Positions 45,626-55,776 of a stretch of DNA of 64,000 nt are shown here, piece after piece. The first letter of the stretch is position 1. The number at the start of each line of letters is the position of its first letter. The position numbers and the translations under genes were made by a program. The DNA lies in contig JAICQO010000024.1 in NCBI GenBank assembly GCA_025937835.1, positions 1 through 64,000 on the forward strand, read 5' to 3'. The notes below the pieces were generated by a model. The model was not told the DNA's origin. It did not search any database and saw nothing but the letters and a program-made list of their open reading frames with translations. Source of the DNA: Polyangiaceae bacterium (GTDB lineage: Bacteria > Myxococcota_A > Polyangia > Polyangiales > Polyangiaceae).

Positions 45626-47536
45626 TCAAACATCGAGGGGCTCGGCCTGATCGGCGCGCTCCATGATGAACCGAAAGCGCGCCGAGGCGTCCTTACCCAT
45701 CAGCTCGTTGACGACGCGATCGGTCTCGAGCGCATCCTGGATCTCGACCCGCAACAGGCGGCGCGTCTTGGGATTCAGGGTCGTCTCCCACAGCACCTTC
45801 GGCATCATCTCGCCGAGGCCCTTGAAGCGCGTGATGTCGACCTTGGAGCCCGGGCGTGCCTTCTCTTTCAAGATCTTGTCGCGCGCGGCGTCGTCGCCGG
45901 CCCAATACGTCTCTTTGCCGATGTCGATGCGGTAGAGCGGAGGCACCGCCACGAACAGCCGCCTATTCTTGATCAGCTCCGGCAGGTGCCGGTACACGAG
46001 CGTGATCAGCAGCGTCGTGATGTGGTGGCCGTCGGAGTCGGCGTCCGCCAGCAGGATCACGCGCTCGTAGCGCAGGCGCGAGAGGTCGAAGCCCTGACCC
46101 ACACCGCAGCCGAGCGCCGTGACCAGATCGGCGATCTCCTTGTTCTCGAGCACCTTGGACAGGCCGAGGCCTTCCGTGTTCAGCACCTTGCCGCGCAACG
46201 GCAAGACGGCCTGGGTGTTGCGATCGCGGCCCTGCTTGGCCGAGCCGCCGGCGGAGTCACCCTCGACGATGAAGAGCTCGCTCCGCGAGCGGTCGCTCGA
46301 CAGGCAGTCGCTGAGCTTGCCGGGCAGCGTCAGGCGGCCGCTGGTGGCGGTCTTGCGGCTGATCTGCGCCGAAGCGGCGCGCGATGCCTCGCGGGCGCGC
46401 GCCGCGAGCACGATCCGCGCGACGATCTGCTCGGCGGCGGTGCGGTTCGAGTTCAGCCACTGCTCGAGCGCCGGGCGCACCGCGGAATCGACGCTGCCCT
46501 GGAGCTCGGGGTTGTTCAGCCGGTCCTTGGTCTGGCCCTGGAACTGAGGCTCTGCCACGAACACGCTGATGATCGCGACCAGGCCCTCGCGCACGTCTTC
46601 GGCGGTGAGCGTCACGCCGCGCGGCGTGAGCTCGTGGGTCTCGATGTAGTTGCGCACCGCCTTGACCGCGCCGGCGCGAAGCCCGTTCTCGTGGGTGCCG
46701 CCGGAGCCGGTGGGGATGCCGTTGACGTAGCTCTTGACGAGCTCGTCCGTCGCCTCGGTCCAACGGAACGCGACCTCGATCCGGCTGCCGTCGACCTCCT
46801 TGGAGAGCGAGAACGGCTGTTCGTGGATCGTGGTCTTGTTGCCGTCCTTGATCAGCCGCGACAGGTAGTCGTTGAGCCCGCCTTCCTGGAAGAAGTCGTG
46901 CTTGGTGTTGTGGACCTCGTCGTGGAAATGCACCTTGAGGCCGCGGTGCAGGTAGCTCGCGATCTCGAGCCGCTCGCGGATCTGATCACCGCTGAACTCG
47001 ATCTTGGGGAAGATCGTGGGATCCGGCCGGAACCAGATGTGGGTACCCGTGCCGCGCGCGGGGCCGACCTTCTCGAGCTTGCCCTGGGTCTTGCCCCCGC
47101 GAAACTCCATCTTCCATTCGAAGCCGTCGCGCTTGACCCGCACGACGAGCTTGGACGACAGCGCGTTGACGACCGAGGCGCCCACGCCGTGCAGGCCGCC
47201 CGCGGTCTTGTAGTTCTCCCCGTCGAACTTGCCGCCCGCGTGCAGCGTCGAGAAGATCAGCTCGATCGCCGTCTTTTTGTGCTTCGGGTGCATGTCGACC
47301 GGGATGCCGCGGCCGTTGTCGCCCACGGTCACGCTCTGGCCGTCCTTGTGCAGGATCACGGATACGTCGCTGGCGTGGCCGTTCATGGCCTCGTCGATCG
47401 AGTTGTCCACGATCTCCCACACCAGGTGATGCAGGCCGGCGCTGCCCACGCCGCCGATGTACATGCCCGGACGCTTTCGGACCGGCTCGAGCCCCTCGAG
47501 TACGGTGATGTCCTCTGCGGTGTACTTGGTCGCCAT
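45626..47536 (-). CDS. parE: Type IIA topoisomerase ATPase subunit (ParE)
   Basis: A 636-residue GHKL ATPase/Toprim protein: VRKRPGMYIGG, EIVDNSIDEAMNG, GLHGVGASVVNALS, the QGQTKD/TKDRLNN segment, Toprim VEGDSAGGSAKQGRDR and DADSDGHH. The size matches ParE and compact GyrB alike; the pairing with the adjacent parC, six bases upstream, favours topoisomerase IV. A gyrB identity cannot be fully excluded. Confidence 0.85.
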   Translation of the reverse strand: MATKYTAEDITVLEGLEPVRKRPGMYIGGVGSAGLHHLVWEIVDNSIDEAMNGHASDVSVILHKDGQSVTVGDNGRGIPVDMHPKHKKTAIELIFSTLHAGGKFDGENYKTAGGLHGVGASVVNALSSKLVVRVKRDGFEWKMEFRGGKTQGKLEKVGPARGTGTHIWFRPDPTIFPKIEFSGDQIRERLEIASYLHRGLKVHFHDEVHNTKHDFFQEGGLNDYLSRLIKDGNKTTIHEQPFSLSKEVDGSRIEVAFRWTEATDELVKSYVNGIPTGSGGTHENGLRAGAVKAVRNYIETHELTPRGVTLTAEDVREGLVAIISVFVAEPQFQGQTKDRLNNPELQGSVDSAVRPALEQWLNSNRTAAEQIVARIVLAARAREASRAASAQISRKTATSGRLTLPGKLSDCLSSDRSRSELFIVEGDSAGGSAKQGRDRNTQAVLPLRGKVLNTEGLGLSKVLENKEIADLVTALGCGVGQGFDLSRLRYERVILLADADSDGHHITTLLITLVYRHLPELIKNRRLFVAVPPLYRIDIGKETYWAGDDAARDKILKEKARPGSKVDITRFKGLGEMMPKVLWETTLNPKTRRLLRVEIQDALETDRVVNELMGKDASARFRFIMERADQAEPLDV

Positions 47537-47542
47537 CGTTCC

Positions 47543-49957
<2,415 letters not shown>

Positions 49958-49999
49958 TCCGTGTAGCTCCCCGGCGGACGATCCACCGGCGCCGACTCG

Positions 50000-50752
50000 C
50001 TACCGTCGAAAGCCCGGGGGAGTCAACTCCTCGTGGGTCGAACCGTGTCCGCACGCGTCGAGCCCGACCGTCTCCGGGACGATGGAACAAGCAAGCGCGG
50101 CGTCGGCGCAGCGCCCGTCCACGCAGGCGCGGGCGAGGTACGCCCCCGGGCCATCGCACGGACAGCGCGCGGGGGTGCAGACGCTGTGGTGCGTACAGGG
50201 CGCGCCGGCCGGTGAGCGTTGACCGGGCACGCCGCCCGCGCCCTCGCAGCCGAGCTCGACGAGCTCCCCCGCGACCTGCCGCTCGATTTCGCCGTGGCGG
50301 ACCGCCCGGGTGGCTTCGTGGATCACGCCCGGCTCACGGCACGGCCGAGAACAACCTGAAAACGCCGATTGTTCGCGCTCACATGCAGCAATCGCCCGCG
50401 GCTGCTCGAAAAAATCGCGCGCTCGACGCCTGGCGCCGCAGCTCACCGCCGCGCTTCGCCCGAGGCAGCCGAGCCACGCGAGCTCCGCGTTCCGGCAATG
50501 CGCGGCCCAGGCAGCGGACTCGCTCCTGCGGCAGCCGGCCACGCACTCTCGCTGAGCGAGCGTCGGCTCCTGCTCTTCGAAACACCCCGAGCTCACGAGC
50601 GCCGAGCAGGCCGAGGCGCAGGCCGAGGCGAGGTCGGAGGCGGTCGGAGCGGGCGGTGTCTTCTTGCAACCTGCGGTGAGGAGCAAGCAGGCGGCGGCGA
50701 GGCGGGTGAGGGGTAGAACGCGAAAGCGCCCGCGCTCAGCGCCGGTAGTCAT
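50000..50752 (-). CDS. Cys-rich lipoprotein of unknown function
   Basis: A 250-residue secreted protein with a lipobox LLTAGC (lipidated Cys29). The mature part has about twenty Cys in clusters such as ASACASACSALVSSGC, RECVAGC, APCTHHSVCTPARCPC and RACVDGRCADAALAC, suggesting many disulphides; the C-terminal pattern is like the Cys-rich repeats of myxobacterial surface lipoproteins. No enzyme motif is seen. The start overlaps the 3' end of the FHA-activator gene by 17 bases, so the two are in one transcript. Confidence 0.7.
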   Translation of the reverse strand: MTTGAERGRFRVLPLTRLAAACLLLTAGCKKTPPAPTASDLASACASACSALVSSGCFEEQEPTLAQRECVAGCRRSESAAWAAHCRNAELAWLGCLGRSAAVSCGARRRARDFFEQPRAIAACEREQSAFSGCSRPCREPGVIHEATRAVRHGEIERQVAGELVELGCEGAGGVPGQRSPAGAPCTHHSVCTPARCPCDGPGAYLARACVDGRCADAALACSIVPETVGLDACGHGSTHEELTPPGFRR

Positions 50753-52130
50753 CGACTTCGATCCCGTAACGCTTCATCCAGCGGTGGATCTGCATGCGCG
50801 CCTTCCCGAGGTCGCGCCCGACCGCGGCGACGTTGCCGCGGTGGCGCTCGAGCAAGCCGCGGAGCTCGCCCTCCTCGGGCAGCCCGACCCCGGGTGACAG
50901 GTCCTGCTCGGTGAGCGGCTCGCTCTCGACCTGACCGTAGTCGGCGATCGCCTCGCGGATCGCGTCGGGCAGCAATTCGAGCTCCAGGCGCGTCCCCCGG
51001 CAGAGCGCGATCGCCCGGCGGATCGCTGCCTCGAGCTCGCGGACGTTGTACGGCCAATCGTAATGGAGCAGCGCGAACAGGAACGGCACGCTCGGAGCCA
51101 GATCCGCGCGACCCTGAGCGCTCGCGAAGGCCGAGCTCAGGGCGTAGATGTCCTCCTTGCGCTCGTGGAGCGGCGGCAGGCGCACCTCGTATTCGTTCAG
51201 GCGCGCGAACAGGTCCTCGCGAAACCGCCCTTCGCGCTGCAAACGCCCGAGATCGCGGTGCGTCGCGCAGGCGATCCGCACGTCCACGAGCTCCGGCTGC
51301 GTCGCCCCGAGCGGCAGCACCTCTTTCGACTGGATCACCCGCAGCAGCTTGGCCTGAGCCTCGAGCGGCATGTCGCCGATCTCGTCGAGGAGCAGCGTGC
51401 CGCGGTGGGCGGCGCGGATGATGCCGGGCTTGTCGCGGTCCGCTCCGGAGAAGGCGCCGCGCTTGAACCCGAACAGCTCGCTCTCGAGCAGGTGCGCGGG
51501 GATCGCCGCGCAGTTCACGGCCACGAAAGAGCCGGAACGACCGCTCAGGCGGTGGAGCTCGCGCGCCACGACCTCTTTGCCGGTGCCGCTCGGACCGAGC
51601 ACCATCACGTTCAAGAGCGAGGGCGCGATGCGCTCGAGCTCGGCCGCGATCCGATCGATCTGGTAGCCGCCGATCAGGCCCCGGGAAGCGCGCGCGCGCC
51701 GCTCGGCGCCGGGCGTCATGCTGCCGTCGAGGCGGTAGCGTGCGTATTCGAGCGCGTCGTGCGGCACGTACTTGAGCAGCGCGTCGCCGATGCGGATCTC
51801 GTCCAGGGGCTCGAGCGGGGACTCCATCACACGGCGGCCGTTGATGATGAGCCCGTTGCGGCTGCCCAGATCGCGTATCCACGGCTCTTGCTTGCCGTCT
51901 TGCTTCCTGTAGCCGAGCTCGGCGTGAACGCGCGACACGGCGTTCACCGGCAGGACGATGTCGGCGGGCGGCTCGCGCCCGATCATCGTGCGCCCCCGGG
52001 ACAGCGGCCACGCGGCAGGCAGCGCCGGGAACGCCTCTGTGTACAGAAGCACCAGCCCTGCGTCGCCGCTCTGTCCGTCGCGCCCGCTGTCGGCGCCGAA
52101 CTCCTGCATGCTCCCGGTCGAGAACGTCAC
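50736..52130 (-). CDS. FHA-domain sigma-54 activator (enhancer-binding protein)
   Basis: The 464-residue protein starts with an FHA domain (~25-125: TMIGREPPADIVLP, SRVHAEL, DLGSRNGLIING), which binds phospho-Thr and replaces the usual receiver. The AAA+ domain has Walker A GPSGTGKE (179-186) and LLLDEIGDMP. The sigma-54 loop reads GAFSGA (225-230), Thr replaced by Ser. The C-terminal helix-turn-helix is near 435-458. Control by a Ser/Thr kinase is inferred from the FHA. The target may include the coupled lipoprotein gene; no -24/-12 element was recognised nearby. Confidence 0.9.
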   Translation of the reverse strand: MTFSTGSMQEFGADSGRDGQSGDAGLVLLYTEAFPALPAAWPLSRGRTMIGREPPADIVLPVNAVSRVHAELGYRKQDGKQEPWIRDLGSRNGLIINGRRVMESPLEPLDEIRIGDALLKYVPHDALEYARYRLDGSMTPGAERRARASRGLIGGYQIDRIAAELERIAPSLLNVMVLGPSGTGKEVVARELHRLSGRSGSFVAVNCAAIPAHLLESELFGFKRGAFSGADRDKPGIIRAAHRGTLLLDEIGDMPLEAQAKLLRVIQSKEVLPLGATQPELVDVRIACATHRDLGRLQREGRFREDLFARLNEYEVRLPPLHERKEDIYALSSAFASAQGRADLAPSVPFLFALLHYDWPYNVRELEAAIRRAIALCRGTRLELELLPDAIREAIADYGQVESEPLTEQDLSPGVGLPEEGELRGLLERHRGNVAAVGRDLGKARMQIHRWMKRYGIEVDDYRR

Positions 52131-52214
52131 TCGGTCCGAAGGTTAGCCCGGCCCGGGTCTCGGCGCGGGCGGCTCGTACCGGCGCGACGAAAAATCCGAG
52201 TGCTAGGCTCGGGC

Positions 52215-53033
52215 ATGTCCTCGGACGTGCTGGAAGCCGCGGTCCTCCAACTGAACAGCCAGGGCGACGTCCCCGAGAACCTCGCGCTCGTCGACCGCTT
52301 GGCGGGGGAGGCGGCGGCGAGCGGCGCCAAGCTCGTGGTTCTGCCAGAAAACTTCGCGTTCATGGGGCCCGAGGCCGACAAACGCCGGATCGCAGAGGCG
52401 CTCGACGACCCGAGCGCCCCGATCCAGGCCGCGCTGCGCAAGATCGCCGCGCGCGACGGCGTCACGTTGATCGCTGGCGGGTTCCCGGAGAAGAGCCCCG
52501 ACGCCGAGCGGCCGTACAACACCAGCCTGGTCGTCGAGCCCGGCGGTCGAGCGCTCGCTCGCTACCGCAAGATCCACCTGTTCGACGTCGAGCTCGGGCA
52601 CGAGAGCTACCGCGAGTCGGCGGCCACGTCGGGCGGCAGCGAGGCGGTGACGGTGGCGCTCGGCGGCTTCCACGTCGGGCTCTCGATTTGTTACGATCTG
52701 CGCTTTCCCGAGCTCTACCGGCGCTTGGTGGATGCGGGCGCCGAAGTGCTCACGGTCCCCGCCGCGTTCACCTTGAACACCGGCAAGGAGCACTGGCACG
52801 TGCTGCTACGCGCGCGTGCCATCGAGTCCCAGTGCTACGTGCTCGCCGCCGCTCAGTGGGGAGCGCACCCTCAGGGCAGGCAGACCTACGGCCACGCGCT
52901 GATCGCCGATCCGTGGGGCACGGTGATCGCGGAGGCGTCGGATCGGATCGGCTTCGTGCGGGCTCGCCTCGAGCGCGCGTTCCTCGAGCAGGTCCGCGCG
53001 CGCGTCCCGAGCCTGTGTCACAGAAGGCTCTGA
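52215..53033 (+). CDS. Nitrilase-superfamily carbon-nitrogen hydrolase
   Basis: A 272-residue amidase with the Glu-Lys-Cys triad: Glu45 (LPENF), Lys119 (RYRKIHLFD) and Cys159 (SICYDLRFPEL). The pattern LFDVELGHESYRES..RFPELYRRLVDAGAEVL is that of the Nit1/Nit2 branch (deaminated glutathione or omega-amidase type). The exact substrate is not readable. It is divergent from the FHA activator and convergent with the MerR-TPR gene, 8 bases apart. Confidence 0.87.
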   Translation: MSSDVLEAAVLQLNSQGDVPENLALVDRLAGEAAASGAKLVVLPENFAFMGPEADKRRIAEALDDPSAPIQAALRKIAARDGVTLIAGGFPEKSPDAERPYNTSLVVEPGGRALARYRKIHLFDVELGHESYRESAATSGGSEAVTVALGGFHVGLSICYDLRFPELYRRLVDAGAEVLTVPAAFTLNTGKEHWHVLLRARAIESQCYVLAAAQWGAHPQGRQTYGHALIADPWGTVIAEASDRIGFVRARLERAFLEQVRARVPSLCHRRL

Positions 53034-53041
53034 GCCTTCGC

Positions 53042-54037
53042 TCAGAGATGCCGGCGGGCGATCTCGGTCCAGGTTCCGGTGGGCTCGAGCGACACGTAGG
53101 TCTTCCAGTGCGGGCGCGCCTTCTGGGTCTCGCCGATCTGCTCGTAGGCCATCGCGAGGTTGAAGTAAGCGTCCGAGAACTTGGGGTCCGCCTCGATCGC
53201 GCCGAGGAACAGCGGGATGCTGAGCTCCGGCTGGCCCCGCTCCAGCATCACGTAGCCCAGGTTGTATTGGGCCTCGGGCTGGCGCGCGTCGATCTCGAGC
53301 GCGCGCCGGTAATACTGTTCGGCGGCCTCGGTATCCTGGCGGCGAAACCGGATGTTGCCGAGGTTCGTGTAGGCGATGCCGAGCCACGGATCGAGCTCGA
53401 GGGCCTGACGGTACAGACGTTCAGCATCGTCCATCGTCAGTGGATCTTCGTCGAGCTGGCTGGCCTTCAAGTAGAGCTCGTACGCGGTGCGAGCGCGTTC
53501 GCGCCCCGCAGACGGCCGCAGCACGCGCACCACGTCGTCACGCAGCGTCTTCACCTCGAGGTCGAGCAGCATCTGCCCCGTGAGTGGCTCGAACGCGCCG
53601 TCGTGCGTGCGCACGATCACGCGTTGCCCGTCCGAGACGATGCGCAACTCCTGGAGCGGTCGCGTCACCTTCGGCAGTGAGCGCTTGAGGGCCTGGATCG
53701 CCCGCGTCACGTCGCGCAGGCGTACGCGCTGCTCGAGCAACGCCTTGGCGGCGCGGAGCGCGATCAGATCCGAGAACGTGTACGCACGGCGTCCGCGGCG
53801 GCGTCCGCTCGGCGACACCACCCCGGCGCGGTCGAGGGTGCGCAGCCGCGTCGCGGGGATGTCGAGCAGCCGTGCGATCTCGCTCAGGCTGAACAAGTCC
53901 GTGAGCGGCTCGCGGCCGTTGCCATTCACGTCGGGTGTCTGCTTCGGCGCGAGCTGATCGCGGCGCTGCACGCGACCGCCACCGGGGCCGAACACGACAT
54001 GAATGATCTTGTCGTCGCGCTGTTTCTTTCGACCCAT
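53042..54037 (-). CDS. MerR-type DNA-binding domain fused to TPR repeats
   Basis: A ~331-residue protein. Residues ~50-115 form a MerR helix-turn-helix (FSLSEIARLLDIPATRLRTLDRAGVVSPSGRRRGRRAYTFSDLIAL). A mixed middle region follows, and the C-terminal half holds about four tetratricopeptide repeats (AERLYRQALELDPWLGIAYTNLGNIRF and so on). The combination suggests a transcription regulator that binds a protein partner rather than a small ligand. ATG 54037 was chosen over the TTG 15 bases upstream. Confidence 0.82.
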   Translation of the reverse strand: MGRKKQRDDKIIHVVFGPGGGRVQRRDQLAPKQTPDVNGNGREPLTDLFSLSEIARLLDIPATRLRTLDRAGVVSPSGRRRGRRAYTFSDLIALRAAKALLEQRVRLRDVTRAIQALKRSLPKVTRPLQELRIVSDGQRVIVRTHDGAFEPLTGQMLLDLEVKTLRDDVVRVLRPSAGRERARTAYELYLKASQLDEDPLTMDDAERLYRQALELDPWLGIAYTNLGNIRFRRQDTEAAEQYYRRALEIDARQPEAQYNLGYVMLERGQPELSIPLFLGAIEADPKFSDAYFNLAMAYEQIGETQKARPHWKTYVSLEPTGTWTEIARRHL

Positions 54038-54344
54038 TGACGACCGCTTCAAAACTACGCTCGCCTCTTCGAGCGCCCCTTCAATTCTTCCGCGCGGGCG
54101 CCCGCGTCAAGAGGAAGCGATGCGATCGACGCGTTCCCGCGTCCTCCAACGACAAACTCGCGCGCGTCCGGCGGGCCGATGGCGTCGGTTGTCCATCCCG
54201 GGAGTGAGCTCGCCACGTCTTGACACGCGCTCCTTTCGGCGCTTGCTAGAGCGACAAGCGGTTAGGCATCTGCCGAGCTTGGCGGGAAACTCGGACGAAA
54301 AGAGTGAGCGCGTGGGGAGGGGCGGCGCGTGCCGCCCCTGAGAA
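54038..54344. other. 307-bp intergenic region, possible small RNA
   Basis: No protein gene is seen. On the plus strand TTGACA (54220-54225) and TTGCTA (54243-54248) are 17 bases apart; the first is a perfect -35, the second a poor -10. A strong GC hairpin follows at 54318-54339. It must also hold the promoter of the minus-strand MerR-TPR gene, which I could not locate. Confidence 0.35.
54318..54339. terminator. Strong hairpin without U-tract
   Basis: AGGGGCGGC, loop GCGT, then GCCGCCCCT: a perfect 9-bp stem six bases past the stop of the minus-strand gene at 54345. It can fold on either strand. The absence of a U-tract makes intrinsic termination uncertain. Confidence 0.4.
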
Positions 54345-54887
54345 CTAGGTGCGCGTCGAGCGACCGCGCTGCGAGGCCGCGCCGGTGGCGTCGCCGCGCC
54401 GCTCGGTCTGTTCGCGGAACACCCGGGCCTCGACCTCCACGTCCACGCGCACGCCCTTGCGATCGCGGCGCACGAACAGCTCGGCCCGTACCCGCCCGAG
54501 CGGCGCGTGCGCACGGACCTGCGCCTCGACGCAAGCCACGCGCACCGCTCGGATGCGCGCGTGCGGGTCGTTGCGGATCAGCGCGACGAACTCGTCGGCT
54601 CGCTCGTCCGGCACGCCACCACCCTTGGAGGTGAAGGGCAACAAGATGCTGGTCGAGCCGTAATAGGTGGCGCCGTCCGTGTCGTCGCGCGTCTTGCCCT
54701 CGCTCATCACGTCGGCGTTCTCGAACAGCTCGCGGAAGCGGTAGTCGCTGGCCTTGACCAGCTCGAGCTTCCTCTGCGCGAACAACGCGGCGCTCCGGGT
54801 CTTCACCAGCCCCGGCCGCGGCTCACGCTCTCGCTCACGACGCACGATCCAAGCGTACGCCATCTGCCCCACAGGCTCCCACTTCAC
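54345..54887 (-). CDS. Unknown 180-residue protein
   Basis: No family is recognised. The product is soluble, without signal peptide or membrane helix. The N-terminal part is basic (WIVRREREREPRPGLVK), the middle contains DGATYYGSTSILLPFTSKGGGVPDERADEFVALIRNDPHARIRAVRVACVEAQVRA, and the end is a beta-rich ELFVRRDRKGVRVDVEVEARV followed by a basic tail. A GTG start is used; ATG at codon 9 is an alternative. The compositional bias is normal for coding DNA here. Confidence 0.55.
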   Translation of the reverse strand: MKWEPVGQMAYAWIVRREREREPRPGLVKTRSAALFAQRKLELVKASDYRFRELFENADVMSEGKTRDDTDGATYYGSTSILLPFTSKGGGVPDERADEFVALIRNDPHARIRAVRVACVEAQVRAHAPLGRVRAELFVRRDRKGVRVDVEVEARVFREQTERRGDATGAASQRGRSTRT

Positions 54888-54915
54888 GGTGTCGTTCTGG
54901 AGCGCGCCCCGGAAC

Positions 54916-54946
54916 TTGGCCGCGGCGCGGGGGGCCGGCGTTTAAT
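54916..54946 (+). promoter_or_regulatory. Possible promoter of the 107-residue protein gene
   Basis: TTGGCC (54916-54921) and TTTAAT (54941-54946) with a 19-base spacer lie in the gap between divergent genes, ~32 bases before the ATG at 54978. TTTAAT is one of the few AT-rich words in this GC-rich gap. Spacing is long and the -35 is imperfect. Confidence 0.3.
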
Positions 54947-54977
54947 TGCCGAATCGACCCCGAGGAGGCGAACGAGC

Positions 54978-55301
54978 ATGGCAGTTGGCTATCTGGGACC
55001 CGAACGGCGGCGGCACCGCGCTTACGTGACGCGCAACACCGAGTACCACTTCCGCGACGACGTCTGCGTCGCGGTTCGGGACATCAAATCGCGGAAATGG
55101 CTGGTCTCGCACCTGGCCGTCGAGCGCCGGCTCAGCGGAGGCGTGCGAGTGATCGTCAGCGGTTGCGCCGTTCCGACCTGCGCCCCCCCGAAAGTCGGCG
55201 AGTCCCTCTACTTCGGGGAAGAGGGGCGCGAGCTCGTGACCAGCGCCTTGTGCCGCGTCGAGCGCCCCGAGCCAGACGTGGTTCGCAGCTACCCGCTTTG
55301 A
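54978..55301 (+). CDS. Unknown 107-residue protein
   Basis: The ATG is preceded by CGAGGAGG, a strong ribosome site. No family is recognised. The protein is basic at the N-terminus (GPERRRHRAYVTRNTEYHFRDD), has a central beta-rich part (CVAVRDIKSRKWLVSHLAVERRL) and three or four Cys, two in SGCAVPTC. No signal peptide. A small regulatory protein is possible, but this is only inferred from size. Confidence 0.55.
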   Translation: MAVGYLGPERRRHRAYVTRNTEYHFRDDVCVAVRDIKSRKWLVSHLAVERRLSGGVRVIVSGCAVPTCAPPKVGESLYFGEEGRELVTSALCRVERPEPDVVRSYPL

Positions 55302-55479
55302 AGCGAACCGGATCAGTTTCGCGGTTGAACCAGTTTTCTAGTGACCGCGTAAATGATCGTCGGATACGCGGCGCTGTGCGTAACCTTTTTCGCGCTTCTG
55401 CGCTGCGTCAATCCAGGAAATCTCGACAATCCGTGGAATCTCGATCTTGGAACGGATCTGGCTAGGGTGGCCGCGAACT

Positions 55480-55494
55480 GCGGCTCAAAGCCGC
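55480..55494 (+). promoter_or_regulatory. Hairpin next to the ribosome site of a small gene
   Basis: GCGGCT, loop CAA, AGCCGC ends 12 bases before the ATG at 55507 and abuts the GGAA that would act as ribosome site. It could modulate translation. The gap 55302-55506 is lower in GC than its surroundings and holds a near-repeat (GGAAATCTCGA, then GGAATCTCGA at ~55418 and ~55435). Confidence 0.3.
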
Positions 55495-55506
55495 GGAATT
55501 CCAGCA

Positions 55507-55692
55507 ATGACACAATCTCTCTCGATTTTAACGCCGAAGAAAGACCCCCGCACCGTCGAGGTCATCGCGAAGGACATCTATCGCGAGCTCCGGCGGAGCG
55601 GGTTCTCGGAACGCGACGTCCTGTCCCTCGCCGGAGAGCTGCTCTCGCTGGTCACCCATGACGTACGAGGGGACGCATCCGTCGAGGACTAA
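55507..55692 (+). CDS. Small unknown protein, 61 residues
   Basis: Starts MTQSLSILTPKKDPRTVEVIAKDIYREL and continues RRSGFSERDVLSLAGELLSLVTHDVR, an all-helical pattern with regular charged/hydrophobic alternation. The ATG is preceded by GGAA at nine bases. No family is recognised. It precedes the FHA/CpaF-like gene by 84 bp on the same strand. Size and even composition support a real gene, moderately. Confidence 0.5.
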   Translation: MTQSLSILTPKKDPRTVEVIAKDIYRELRRSGFSERDVLSLAGELLSLVTHDVRGDASVED

Positions 55693-55719
55693 GCTCCGGA
55701 CTCCGAAAGAAAAAAGTTC

Positions 55720-55747
55720 GGGGGTGCACACTTCGGTTGACACCCCC
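55720..55747 (+). terminator. Hairpin between small gene and FHA/CpaF-like gene
   Basis: GGGGGTG (55720-55726) pairs with CACCCCC (55741-55747) across a 14-base loop, 28 bases after the small gene. There is no U-tract. It may separate or attenuate transcription. The palindrome AAGACGTCTT (55769-55778) overlaps the following TTG start. Confidence 0.35.
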
Positions 55748-55776
55748 CGGGGCCGTTCGGAAATCATTAAGACGTC

